A stretch of 64,000 nucleotides of DNA from Erpobdella octoculata. Taxonomy: Eukaryota > Annelida > Clitellata > Hirudinida > Erpobdellidae. The stretch covers positions 28,591,144-28,655,143 of the forward strand of contig OZ022244.1 of the NCBI GenBank assembly GCA_963978895.1. Reading direction: 5' to 3'. This document shows, piece by piece, positions 35,266-46,786 of the stretch (position 1 is its first letter; each line of letters opens with the position of its first letter). The notes under the pieces are model-generated. The model worked only from the letters and a program-made list of their open reading frames with translations, was not told the origin of the DNA and searched no databases. The position numbers and the translations under genes were made by a program.

Positions 35266-36154
35266 GCATTGATGGATAGATGAATGGATACATGGACGTA
35301 TCAAAAAGTGGATTGATCGATGGGATGCATGCGTGCATCACAGTTGCACGAATGGATCGACAGATTGACGAACGAACGAACGAACGAACGAACGAACGAA
35401 CGAACGAACGAACGAACGAACGAACGAACAAATCAATGAATGCATGAATGAACGAATGAATGGTTAGTAGCACAGACAGACGGGCAGATGGATACTCAGT
35501 TTGCAAGTTCTTGAAGATGCCAGAGTGAAGAAGACGGAAGATAAACATAGCTTGCTTGACACAATTGTTCTCCTCCGCAATAAAAAAAAGTCTTGTTCTG
35601 CTTTTCTGCTACTGGCTGTCTCCGCGTCATCGTCTGTATTTTTGAGTATTTGTGAGTATTCGTAAGTATCGGTGAGTGTCTCTGCAAATCACTGTATAGT
35701 AGTGTATGGTGTATGTGTCCTTTTTTTTGTAGATTTCTGGATATTCATTTATTCATCATAAATGCAATTTTCGTAAAAATAAAAGTATTCATAGAAATAG
35801 TATTTATTCTTCATAAATAAAAGAGATAAGAAATACTAACAATTAATCTAGAAATCATAATGTAAAAGAAGAATCCTCAAGAGAAGCACACATACATACA
35901 CACACACATACACGTCAACTTTCCACTCAAACGACTTTCGGCACAATGCTTTTCCTTTGTTTCTGTTGTCTGAATAGCGGTGCGTGTGTATTCGTGCGTG
36001 TGCGAGCGTGTGTGTTCGTGTCTGTGTGTGTATGTGTCTGTGTGTGTATGTGTGTCTGTGTTAGAGCATGTATGTGAATGCCTTTGCTTCTGTGTTTGTT
36101 ACAATCTCATGAGTATACTAAATTCATTAGTTCTAGATTTGCTGGTATTTTGTA

Positions 36155-36159
36155 TGTGC

Positions 36160-36211
<52 letters not shown>
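36155..36211. repeat. (GT)n microsatellite
   Basis: About 25 GT units following interrupted GT-rich DNA from 35980. Confidence 0.95.
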
Positions 36212-36212
<1 letters not shown>

Positions 36213-36837
36213 CGTGTCCTGCATTATACCTTTTCACACCTGGCTCACTAAAAGTTTCCACTAAACTGACATCATCACAGGCCAATCAATATATCCGCTA
36301 CGTGCAATAACTGTAAAACACCCGGTCACGAAAGCGCTAAAATTAATATTTGACACTCGGCTAGCTCAAAGACACCAAAGCCGACAGGCGCGTTGGATTT
36401 CAACCTTCGACCTTCAACCTTCGATCTGATGATGATGATCTTCGTCCACAACCTTCTTCAACTCCTGCGTCTGATAGCGGTGGTCTACTAAAGATTGCCG
36501 CGATATCTGGCGCGGTAAACAAGAAGATATCTTATCAAATCGCATTACCCTTTCAGCCGATATAATTTCACGCCGGCGTAAAGTCAGCGGTCCGAGTCGT
36601 GCACAGCGCCGGAGAGCTAAAGGTTAGCCGGCTCAAGTCGGCTGGAGTTGTAGCGGTCGGCTGGTCGTGTCAGTGCTGATGACTCGAGCAGAAGCGATAA
36701 TTGCAGAATCAGATCGTGATAAAAGCATGCTCACCTCGCTGCTACATACGAGACGGTCTGTTGAGTCGATTAGTCGGACCGTTCGATTGGTTGTTGCTAT
36801 CCGATACACGTGCCAAGTGTTTTCCACACGATTGAGC

Positions 36838-37325
36838 GAACAAACCAATAAACAAATGAACAATTAATAAACAAATGAACAATTAATAAACAAATGAACA
36901 ATTAATAAACAAATGAACAATTAATAAACAAATGAAAAATTAATAAGCAAATGAACAATTAATAAACAAATGAACAATTAATAAACAAATGAACAATTAA
37001 TAAAACTATGAACAATTAATAAACCAATGAACAATTAATAAACAAATGAACAATTAATAAACAAATGAACAATTAATAAACAAATGAACAATTAATAAAC
37101 AAATGAACAATTAATAAACCAATGAACAATTAATAAACAAATGAACAATTAATAAACAAATGAACAATTAATAAACAAATGAACAATTAATAAACAAATG
37201 AACAATTAATAAACAAATGAACAATTAATAAACAAATGAACAATTAATAAACAAATGAACAATTAATAAACAAATGAACAATTAATAAACAAATGAACAA
37301 TTAATAAACAAACGAACAAACCAAT
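36838..37325. repeat. 19-bp minisatellite AAACAAATGAACAATTAAT
   Basis: About 25 copies, most identical, with single-base variants such as CCAATG and AAACTATG. Confidence 0.96.
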
Positions 37326-38380
37326 AAGCAAATGAACAGGCGAACAAACAGATAATTGATTGAAACAGGGACGGATTTAAATGTGAGAATATTTTTAAAG
37401 TAGATTATGTTCATTATAGATAGTGGCTATGTTGAAAATTGATATCAGCCGTTTAACAATTAATCGTAATTTGTCATCATATTTTTACAACACCTTATAT
37501 AAACTTGTTTTGTGACTTGTTTGTTCCATCGGATTTTTAAAGCATTTCTTAAGGCTCTTCTAATGGTTGTAAAAAGTTCACTTTTTTGCATGCAGATGTA
37601 TATCCAGTGACAATAAAATACCAATTCGTTTTTAGATTTGAAAAAAAAGATTTAAGCGCTAAAATGAAAAATATTAAAAATATTAAAAAAACAACACCTA
37701 TATAGAAATGTACAAAAAACTTAAAGATCATATTTAAAAATACTATTTAAGTGTAAGCAATAAAAAAATTTTAACCAAGAAAAAATCATCTATCTCTAGA
37801 AAAGCAAGATTTTTTTCAGTTTCTAAAATTTTTTATATTACCAGTTGAAAGCTGAATTTAAAAATGATTCTTTGTAATTGTTTGTAATTAATTAATTAAT
37901 TAATTACTTTGTTTATTTTAATTTGTAAAAAATATCTGAAAATTGTTAATTTAAATACCCTTCATGGGTGATTTCTGAAGATGCTCGAAGCTTTTCTGTC
38001 GCCAGCATTTCGCCCAATCAGATTCTGTGAATCGAATTACTCACGACACACGTCTTTTGCATTCTTTTTTAAGCGACTCAAATCGCATCCCACGTCAATC
38101 AGATTTCACCTGACAATCAATTTTCACCTGATCTGAGACCCCGCCCATCCGCCAATGGCGTGACGGCTCACCTGCAATTTGTTTTACAATTAATTCATCA
38201 ATACAAAGGTGAATAAACACTGAAATGACCGTCGTTTCATTAGAAATAAAATAACACAAAAATTAAATGAAAAGTCTTTCATTTAGCCGTCCATTGAGTA
38301 ACTTTTAGACGAAGAAATTTCAATGCTGTTTTTTCTCGAGTAATTTTTGTTGCATTTTTTATTTAATATATTTTAATATA

Positions 38381-38418
<38 letters not shown>

Positions 38419-39839
38419 TGCTGTGCAAATCCATATGCCGATATTTTCTTATTATTCAAGTTAGTCCAAAAAACTTAAAACAAGCTTTTTTAAGATAAAA
38501 ACGTTTTGGTTATTGAATAATGTGATATCATGTTATTTGTTTTATGCTTATTATTATGCTGTATGTTTGAGAACTCTAGCTTATCGGGAGCTAATTGGTT
38601 AAGATTCTATGCAATAGAGACAACAGACACAAGACAATTAAGTGAAGCTGAAGCTTATTATATGACGGTAGTATGTGAAACCGTTACAAAGTTTTTCCTT
38701 GATATTAAAGTAATTTTCATTCAAATCAGCTATTTTTACACACTTTTACTTAACTTGACTTCTCTGTCTGTCTATATATATGTCTATCTGTCTGTCGTCA
38801 AATTTTGCAATCGATTATAAACTAACTTCCCGATGAGCTAGAGACTTCAAAATTTAAACATATCTCCGAACTAGCTAATTAATGCATTCTATCAAATTTT
38901 CGGATCGATTGGACAAAATTTAATTAAATAATCATTTGTGATATTTTCGTCGAACTATTTATTGTCTATGCTAATATGCTCGTTGTTTATGTAACAGAAT
39001 GTGGCCTACACAATCGATTATATAAAAGTGTGTTTTTAAAAAATTTTGTTTTTTGAATCACTTGTTTGAGTTTATATAAAGTTCAATATTTAAAAAAATT
39101 TCTTGCTAAATTGTCCTAAAAGTAAAAAAAATCAAAAGATTCTTCTGCAAAGTAACAGTTATATATTTTCTTGGACCTCGCTTATCTTATAAGTTGTTTT
39201 GAGTTATTCGCTTGGTGGCGCTCTGTGACTTACTTATTATGTAAATATAATCTGAAACATTTGCATTGTACATTGAATACTCAAAAATAAAAATAATTAC
39301 CTAACGTAACTGTAATAAAACATATATTTTAAAACAATAGTATTTATCTCTTATAAATAAAAAACAAATTCAACATTGGTCGGACGCTAGCTGCGCTAGA
39401 AAAGCTCTATCAACAAATCTAACAAAAAAAATATGCTAACCGGTTTTCATGAGCGAGCAAGTCTGTGTTTTTGTAGCATATTAGCATATATACTATATAT
39501 GTGTAATACCTATGTATTGTATTTCTAACCATATGAACGAGTAAAACATGTTCTGCTAAACGCTATTTTTCTTACTCTGGTCCCTTTCTCTGGAACTCTC
39601 TTCCTACTTCTCTAACTAAATCATGGACTTAAATCTTATCTGTTTAATAGTGTTTAATAAATTCGTGTCCGAGCGCCCTTGAACGCCAAGGAAATATCGC
39701 TATGAAAATTTTATGGACTGATTGTGCATGTTAAAATGAAATAAAATAATTTAGGCAAGTATATATCAGTGAGGGTAAGGCAGGTTAAGTAGATTATTAA
39801 TAATGTCATGCAATTAACTAAAATAGTTGTTAGTACACC
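37326..39839. other. Noncoding region with an E-box-rich, promoter-like block
   Basis: Mostly AT-rich. The block 37975-38180 is more GC-rich, with CCAAT boxes on both strands and three CACCTG motifs. A (TA)n tract lies at 38383-38414. An open frame at 38530-38820 starts with a hydrophobic segment but has no recognisable domain and I do not call it. Confidence 0.5.
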
Positions 39840-39884
39840 CGGTGTAGTCAGGTAGTACTAAAATTTTTAAATAAAACTTGTGAT

Positions 39885-40103
39885 CGCGAAAGCAAGTGGG
39901 GACGGAAAAAGGAGCGGAGCAAAAGAGCGAGCGGGAAAGCGACCGGGAATGGGAGAGAAAGCGGGAGCGGGAAGGCGACCGGGAACGAAAGAGCAAGCAG
40001 GAACGGGAAAGCGACCGAGAGCGGGAGAACAAGCAGGAAAGGAAACGGGAGCGAGAGAGAAAAGCGATATAAAAACCTCTAAAAACCCCAGGTACAGGTC
40101 TAG
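39885..40103 (+). mobile_element. Helitron 3' fragment
   Basis: Repeats of the GCGGGAAAGCGACCGGGAA type lead to CTCTAAAAACCCCAGG and end in CTAG (40100-40103) followed by T, as in the Helitron at 18.6-19.8 kb. The terminal hairpin is decayed and the 5' end was not found. Confidence 0.6.
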
Positions 40104-40131
40104 TAGGTATTGATTTGTTTGGTGTGCACCT

Positions 40132-40203
40132 GGCTCGGTGGCCAAGTGGTAAGGCGTCTGTCTCGTAAACAGAAGATCCGGGGTTCAAACCCCCGTCGGG
40201 CCT
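40132..40203 (+). tRNA. tRNA-Thr(CGT)
   Basis: 72 nt. Acceptor GGCTCGG with CGGGCC, discriminator T. The anticodon loop in CTGTCTCGTAAACAG gives CGT. T arm GGGGTTCAAACCCCC. No intron. It sits between two Helitron fragments. Two identical copies are at 49095-49166 and 54887-54958. Confidence 0.95.
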
Positions 40204-40215
40204 TTATCGTTTTAA

Positions 40216-40620
40216 TCTAGATATATGAAAATGAATGTGCTTGTTTGTGGGCTTGTGTGTCCTTTATGCCTTGCTACACCATTAATCAGATCATTATGAA
40301 ATTTTCACACAACATTGAAAGTCAATAGAGGTAGGTTTTTGTGAAGACAAATTAAGATCGTTCACAAAGCGATTTAGCAAGTGGCACAGTCACGTCAACG
40401 TTTTCAGTCAATCACAGCGCAAGAAAAAGCGTTAACAAGAATAATTATCGGATTCGTCCTGTCCTTATACACGGATTGTAAACACGCGAGCGGGAAATAG
40501 AAAGCGACCGGGAAAAATTAGCGGAGCGGGAGAGGGGAACGAGCGGAAACGGAAAAGCAAGCGGGAACGGAAAAGCGAACGGGAGCGAAAGAACGAGCGG
40601 GAAATAGAAAATATCTGTTG
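40216..40620 (+). mobile_element. Helitron 5' fragment
   Basis: Starts TCTAGATATATGAAAATGAATG after A. It shares the internal GCTACACCATTAATCAGATC and GAAATTTTCACACAAC segments with the element at 18.6 kb and ends within GCGGGAAC-type repeats. No CTAG hairpin end was seen, so it is truncated. Confidence 0.6.
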
Positions 40621-40942
40621 CTGTCATTTTATTAAGCGTGTTTTTAATTTTTTAATACCTTATATTAACTTCAACGCTGGTCCGTCCTGCTTGCTTGTAT
40701 GCTTGCTTGCTGAATGTTTACAAACATTGAAAGTGAAAACTAACTAAAGAATGAGCTGCTATGATTATAACCGTGACAACTGGCGAGAAAGATGGAGCCT
40801 CAAGAAAAGTCTTTCGTCTTTTATTCAATTTACTCTACTTTATTATAACATCATGTATGTAACTAATGTAACATAGTAACAATCTGAACTTTGTGGTATA
40901 TTTGTGAAATGACCTTAAGAACTAGCACGAGTAGTTGCAGCT

Positions 40943-41054
40943 GTCAGGATGGCCGAGCGGTCTAAGGCGCCAGACTCAAGGATAAGCCTTGCTTTGCAAT
41001 GCAGAGTATTCTGGTCCACTTCTGTGGGCGTGGGTTCAAATCCCACTTCTGACA
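40943..41054 (+). tRNA. tRNA-Leu(CAA), intron-containing, copy 1
   Basis: GTCAGGATGGCCGAGCGGTC start, long variable arm CCACTTCTGTGG and 3' TTCTGACA match the eukaryotic tRNA-Leu(CAA). The anticodon stem CCAGA/TCTGG is interrupted after CTCAAG by an intron of about 28 nt containing the hairpin TTGC-TTT-GCAA. Confidence 0.97.
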
Positions 41055-41502
41055 CATTTTTTTGACAAAAACACCGTAGAATTACTAGAGTTTTTTTACT
41101 TAGATTTCTGAAAAAAGTTCTTCCAGAGACGAAGAGTATAATGATTTTCAGCTATTTTGTTAAAACTAAAAAAGCTATTATGTCACGCCAAAATACGCTG
41201 AAATCGTTTCGATATATCATTATGAGCCCTGAGGTGTTACACAAAAGGGCACTTGAAATCCAAATAAACTTAGGACTTTTGTATCATTTTTAGTATGCAG
41301 CCATAATTTTTCATAATGATAAATGAAACATTTTATTATGTTTTATATTATATTCAGTAACTCAGTGAAGTATTAAAAATATTTTTGTTGGGATTTTCGG
41401 ACAACCCTTTAAAAATACAATAAAATTGAAAACGTATAAAATCTTATGTTAACTGGATAGAATCAAGAGCTGCTCTGCTTTACTTGAAGTAAGATACCAG
41501 TT

Positions 41503-41614
41503 GTCAGGATGGCCGAGCGGTCTAAGGCGCCAGACTCAAGGATAAGCCTTGCTTTGCAATGCAGAGTATTCTGGTCCACTTCTGTGGGCGTGGGTTCAAA
41601 TCCCACTTCTGACA
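41503..41614 (+). tRNA. tRNA-Leu(CAA), copy 2
   Basis: Identical to copy 1 through the gene and intron, and 448 bp downstream of it. It is preceded by ATACCAGTT. Confidence 0.97.
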
Positions 41615-43544
41615 CATTTTTAATTTACTTTTTTAAGTTCATTTTCTACTTTATTACTTGAACATTAACAAAACAATTTAAAAAATTAAAACTCCCTGCT
41701 CTGGTTTTTAAAAAGCTTTTAATTTGGTTTTGTATACAATTTTATTGAATAATAAGCAGAGGACGAGATTGAGGGGCCTGGTGTGAGGGCCGACGGCTCC
41801 CTAAAATTTTTCCACCAAATAGAAAATAGCTAATTTGTTTAGATTTGTTGATAAACGTAGTATTTTTCATACATTTTAAATTATATCTACTTAGTTAATA
41901 TTTTTACTAGTCTTATCTTAGCTTGCTTCGTCACGTTAATCGGACCCATAATCGGACCTATAATAATATCGGACTATTTTTAATTTCCCAATTTTGAACC
42001 CCTTCCCTTTATACAATCATTCTGAAATTTTGCACACATGTTCAATTTCGGTGATGGTATTTCTGTGATTTTTTTCGGATTTTCCCATGGCTAGATTTAA
42101 TTTAATTAAATATTTTTGATTTATAATGAAAATAAATAAATATATATTAAGACTAGTTCGTAAAAAGAGATTTTACTGTTTACTTGTTCAATCTTTTAGA
42201 TACCCTTTTTTACATTCATAATTTAAACGTTTTTTTTGTCTGCGTTCAATATTAAATAAAAGTTAATACTTTTGTATACTGTTTTTAATTAATATGATGT
42301 CTTATATGAAAATACAACATGCTAGTGTATATTGGCATGGTCCATGGGCGCCCGCAAGGGGGAAAGAGAGTGCAATTGCTTCCCTGGATTTCTTGTTTAT
42401 TTTTTCAAGACAAAAATATAAAAAAATTTTAATTAAAACATTTATAATTAATTGTAAAAACTGTGACACTTTCTATTGTCATATAGATATTATCATCATC
42501 ATTATTTTTAACGGATGCATCCCCCCGATTCTCTAATTTTTCCTCCACTCACGTTTCTCTAAACACTACAATGCGTGAAAATTATCCAGAATTACTGTTG
42601 TTGTTGTTGTTTATTTAAGTCCTTGTCACTTTTTCAGCGTTTAGGACCAATCCAGAATTACTAATCCATCCACCACTGCTTAAATGGTTTATTCTAAGTA
42701 TAATATTTATTTCTGATTGTATTAGTTAATAAGCTCATGTATAGTTGTTGGCAGTGCTGGCGCTGGTGTGTTAATGGCCTCCAAAAAACATAACTATGGT
42801 CTTTTACTGATGATTGCCTAGTGTTTGATTGTCTCCTCTCATTTTCTTGAAAATTTTTCCAACTTTTTCTGCAAAGCCTTAAAGTTACACAAATTTCTAT
42901 CTAACAATGACAGTTTGGCTGTTTAGGAGATATAAACCTTTCCAACTATAGCATTTTTGTAATTTTCAGCGTGTTTTTAAAACATTTTGGAATATTTATC
43001 AAGATGTAAAAATAAAATAAAGTTAACTGAAAATTGTACTCTATATACCTACCTAATTTTGAATAAAAAATTAAAAAAAAATTTTTGGTGCTCAAGACAC
43101 CACACAATTTTGGAAAAAAAAGAAACCGCAGAGAGAATGATAAGGAGTCGAAAAAAGAGAAAAAATTAGAAGCTTGCCCCCCCTGCCACAATTCATGCTG
43201 GCGACCATGGCATGGTCATTTGAGTTTGAAGATTCTCTAGGTTGAATTTAAAAAATCTTCGTTCCACCAAGATTTCGCTGAATCGCCGCCTCTGAAAAAA
43301 TCTACTTCTGATTAATGATGTATCTGTAAGTCTTTTATTACTTCTCCTTTTCTTAGATTTACTTAAATAATACAATTAGTTATCTTCAATATAACTATCT
43401 TAGTACAACCAAAATAAACTTCAATCAAAGTTCTGATCGTTTATAAATAATACATGTTTCTTAAATTGACTAATTGTAACTTGAGTTTTGAATTGAATCA
43501 TATGTTTTTGATTCAATCTTAAACCTCAACAACATTCTCCAGTT
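41615..43544. other. Noncoding region between tRNA genes
   Basis: AT-rich. Around 42340 there is a segment CATGGGCGCCCGCAAGGGG resembling transposon-end sequence. No gene recognised. Confidence 0.5.
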
Positions 43545-43656
43545 GTCAGGATGGCCGAGCGGTCTAAGGCGCCAGACTCAAGGATAAGCCTTGCTTTGCA
43601 ATGCAGAGTATTCTGGTCCACTTCTGTGGGCGTGGGTTCAAATCCCACTTCTGACA
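43545..43656 (+). tRNA. tRNA-Leu(CAA), copy 3
   Basis: Same gene and intron sequence as copy 1. Its 5' flank (AAACCTCAACAAC) and its 3' flank (CACATCTTTT and a TTAGATG...TATATAC segment) are shared with copy 9 at 60551, so these two arose by a duplication that included the flanks. Confidence 0.97.
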
Positions 43657-46040
43657 CATCTTTTAAATAATAACTTATTATCTAATTTATGCTTAGATGC
43701 TTATATACATTCTTATCTCAATTATATTTTGTGCTTTTTATGTAACGCTAGCCGAATTTTTGGCAGTTTTTCAATTGACTCGAACAATTTTACATCGTAA
43801 TTGACATGATTGTCCTTTATCTAGGCATGGGACTGCCCCGCAAAAGTAAGGCGGAATTCCAATTTAAACTTAGAAAAAATCCAGTTTATGTTTAAAAAGT
43901 AATATACATTTTTTTCAGACCTTATTTCAGATATATTCTGCATTTTTTATAGTTTTTGATATAAGGTTAGCTGAATCTATGGCAGATTTTCAGTTGTTGT
44001 CTGCTTAAATAGTATCTGAAAAATTTCAAAATATAATCAATGGAGGATCCAAGAACTCCAGGTGGGAAAGAAAAGAGGGTAGTTGTAGCTCATTTTCTAC
44101 GAAAAACCAAAAAAGAAATAAAGTCAGTCTTCCAAGAATGGTCATTAAAAGAAAATCGGATTTTTCAGCACTTAAATATTTCTGTTGATAATCTGCTTGA
44201 AGGACGTTACCCCTTGGTTTTTAATTTGTTAAAACCACAAAAATTGTTAAAGTAAACCATTTCTTACGTTTTCTGGACTAACAGTGACATCTTAGATTTT
44301 ACAATTTTCAATATTTGTTTTGTTTTTTGGTGCATTTCTAAAGTTTTAACCAATCCCATTTTCTATGGCAACCAAACATTTGATGCATACTCCATCTAAC
44401 TTATTTTCAATAATTCATATAAACACACAGAAGATTTTTTCTAAAACTTATCAAAATAATTTCTTTTAAAGTAATAGGCCTATGCACAAATTTCAATACA
44501 TTTATCAAACATAAGTCCTAATTCTTCCGCGGAATCAAATTCCACTTTAGCATCTCCATTGATCTTGCAGTTATAATTTATTTTAATTCTGCTGAAACAC
44601 TTTTGTAGTTTAAAGCAATCGATTTCAGAATGAATTCGTTTGTATATATTTGAGCCGTCAGCAAATAATATAAAAACACTTTTTTTATTGACCCGTTTAT
44701 CAGATTATCTGTGTTAACCAGGAATGGCTATGAACTCTGTGTTCCCTTGTCCTGCCCAAGTTTCTACATCGTGACATTCAGTGGCGGACTCAGAAATTCC
44801 TGGTGGGGAATGTAGGTACGTCACTTCCAAAAATCTTTCTCTTCCAAAACAAGCTGATGACAGAAGCAAGGGTAGTGGTAGGTATTTTTTTAAAATATTT
44901 TCAAAGAATCACACTTTTCCCTCCCAAAAAAGATGATGACAAGGGGGGGGGGTAGTCGCAGGTGTTTTTTCAACAGTTTTACTTTCATGTACGGTCATTT
45001 TTTAAAAACCGGGTATTCTACCCCCCTCTGGTGGGGGTACATCTCTATTGACAGATTTTTTATTTTTTATATTTTTATTAATTTTTGTTTGTTTGTATAA
45101 ATTACATAAAACTCTTCACCTGTTATAACATTCTTTGTCATTTTGTCGATAAAATTATTACAAACGATCAGTTTCTTATTATAATATCCCCAGTAAAATT
45201 TAGAATTTAATTTTTTGCAACGAGAGATTCATCGAAATTTCTAGTAATTTATAAGTTTTTGTGATAATTATTTTAAACCCATCTTCCGGTTTTTTCGATC
45301 GCTAAAAACGGAACAACAGGACATTTTTCAAGAGATGATATTGAAAATTTAAATCAAAGAAAGCAGTTTATTTCGTCAAATACAACATAATCATTTATAT
45401 TTGTCCATATCAATATTGCATCGTTTTAAAAGCAAGTAAATTTTAAAAAATAAACATTTATTAATAATAGTGATTTTTCTCAATAAATGGATCCACGTTC
45501 TCTCAATAAGACTTCTCGAATCAAAACTGCGCTGTAAAATAAATTAAACTAACATTAAATTATAACATAGGATTGTGTTTTAAATATTTTAATCTCAAAT
45601 ATATTTATGAAAATCCATATAATCTTTGACGCATTTACCTCTGTGTTCGTCCACTATGTGTTTACAAGCAAAAGACTTTCTTTCTTAGTTCTGGGATTTT
45701 TTAAAACTAATACTAGCCGGGTACCCGGCGTTGTCCTGGGTTTTTAGAGGTTTTTCTATCATTTTTCTCTCGCTCCCATTTCCTTCCCCGCTTGCTTTCT
45801 CGCTCCCGCTTGCTCTCCAGTTCCTGGTCGCTTTCCCTTTCTCGCTCGCTCTTTCGCTCCCTGTCGCTGTTCCGTTCTCGCTTGCTTTCCTGTTCCCGCT
45901 CATTTTCCAGTTCTCGTTTACGCTCACTTTCCCGCTCCCGCACCCACTCATTTTGTGACCGATCTCAATTTTTTCCACAAAAACCTTATAGATATGCAAA
46001 GCTTCTTACACTCATCCAAACCGTGTCTCATGCCGCCACA
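43657..46040. other. Repeat-rich noncoding region
   Basis: Segments at 44039 (GGAGGATCCAAGAACTCC) and 44783 (GTGGCGGACTCAGAAATTCC) look like ends of the same repeat family. A Helitron remnant lies at 45713. A 71-codon frame at 44040-44255 overlaps the first repeat end and is not called. Confidence 0.5.
45713..45960 (-). mobile_element. Helitron 3' fragment, inverted
   Basis: CTAG at 45713-45716 preceded by A, then GGTACCCGGCGTTGTCCTGGG and pyrimidine-rich repeats that are the complement of the GGGAACGGGAAAGCG units. The 5' end is not recognisable. Confidence 0.6.
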
Positions 46041-46786
46041 CTACACTATAATTAAAATATAGAAAATCAAACCATCCCCGAAGTAGAACGGCTCTTCGAC
46101 GACAATGTTGTTTTTGTCGACAACCAGTTTGACTTTATTGACAAATTTCTCATTAGGAACATCTGCCTCTTCTGGTTTGAACTGCACGAACTGCACGTGA
46201 AACGCAAGCCGTTTTTTTAGTAACAAAATGCTTTAGAGCGTTTAATAAGTTAGTTTTGAAATCAATCGTATAAATTACTCAAATCTATTTTAATAGTTTG
46301 AAATCCTGAGAAACACAAAATAACAAAATTTCATGCTGATCGGTGTGTGAGAAATCAAGAAAAACAAGATGTGAGTATTTGTCCTGATTTATTTCATTAA
46401 ACTTACTTTTACAGACGGTTTTTCTTTCAAAATGACTTCTTTTACTTTGCTAACGTCCTGGAAGTTTATTTAAAAAATAAATAAGTGAACAACATACCTA
46501 GTTATATGCTATCAGTTCGGCAGCCACCCCACCCGATTAACCGATAATATAAGTTTTAAGAACTTGGTGCGACTGAAACCAGCTGAATCTGTGCCGGTGG
46601 TCAAACTATTTGTCACAAGCGCTTCGACACAGAAAAATTAGCTAAATACAATTTAGTTTTTTTTTCAAACAAATGAAAACCTAATCTATTTGAATAAGTT
46701 ATAATTAGGTATCTCTAGTACACTAAATTTGTACTAGCCTGGTTAATCAACTCTGGCCAATTTTTAGCGTATGCACTTCCCGCCAT
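46041..46786 (-). CDS. Potato inhibitor I (eglin c/CI-2) family serine protease inhibitor
   Basis: Small protease inhibitor that would bind subtilisin/chymotrypsin-like or related proteases through an exposed loop. Exons: 46739-46786, 46407-46457, 46041-46190, all phase 0, 82 aa. The sequence starts MAGSAYAKNWPELINQ, with the family's conserved WPEL, then DVSKVKEVILKEKPSVK (the helix), then FVQFKPEEADVPNEKF (the loop), then VNKVKLVVDKNN (the core strand) and VEEPFYFG. By alignment with CI-2 and eglin c the P1-P1' pair is Asn46-Glu47. There are no cysteines, as in eglin c, and no signal peptide, so it is probably intracellular. The family normally ends at the Gly aligned with G71; here DGLIFYILIIV follows before TAG, or a weak donor (GATG|GTTTGA) leads to an unseen exon. 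Intron 1 has a GC donor. Confidence 0.85.

Noticed and set aside
36838..37325. CRISPR-like array (also 62930-63600 and 34480-34870)
   Set aside because: The repeats are directly adjacent with no unique spacers, in a eukaryotic genome. They are minisatellites.
38530..38820. 96-codon frame with a hydrophobic start, like a secreted peptide
   Set aside because: AT-rich, no family resemblance, no cysteine pattern, and ends in microsatellite-like TATATATGTC; composition explains the hydrophobic residues.
44040..44255. 71-codon frame beginning MEDPRTPGGKEKR
   Set aside because: Its start overlaps a repeat end (GGAGGATCCAAGAACTCC) related to one at 44783, and it has no recognisable domain.
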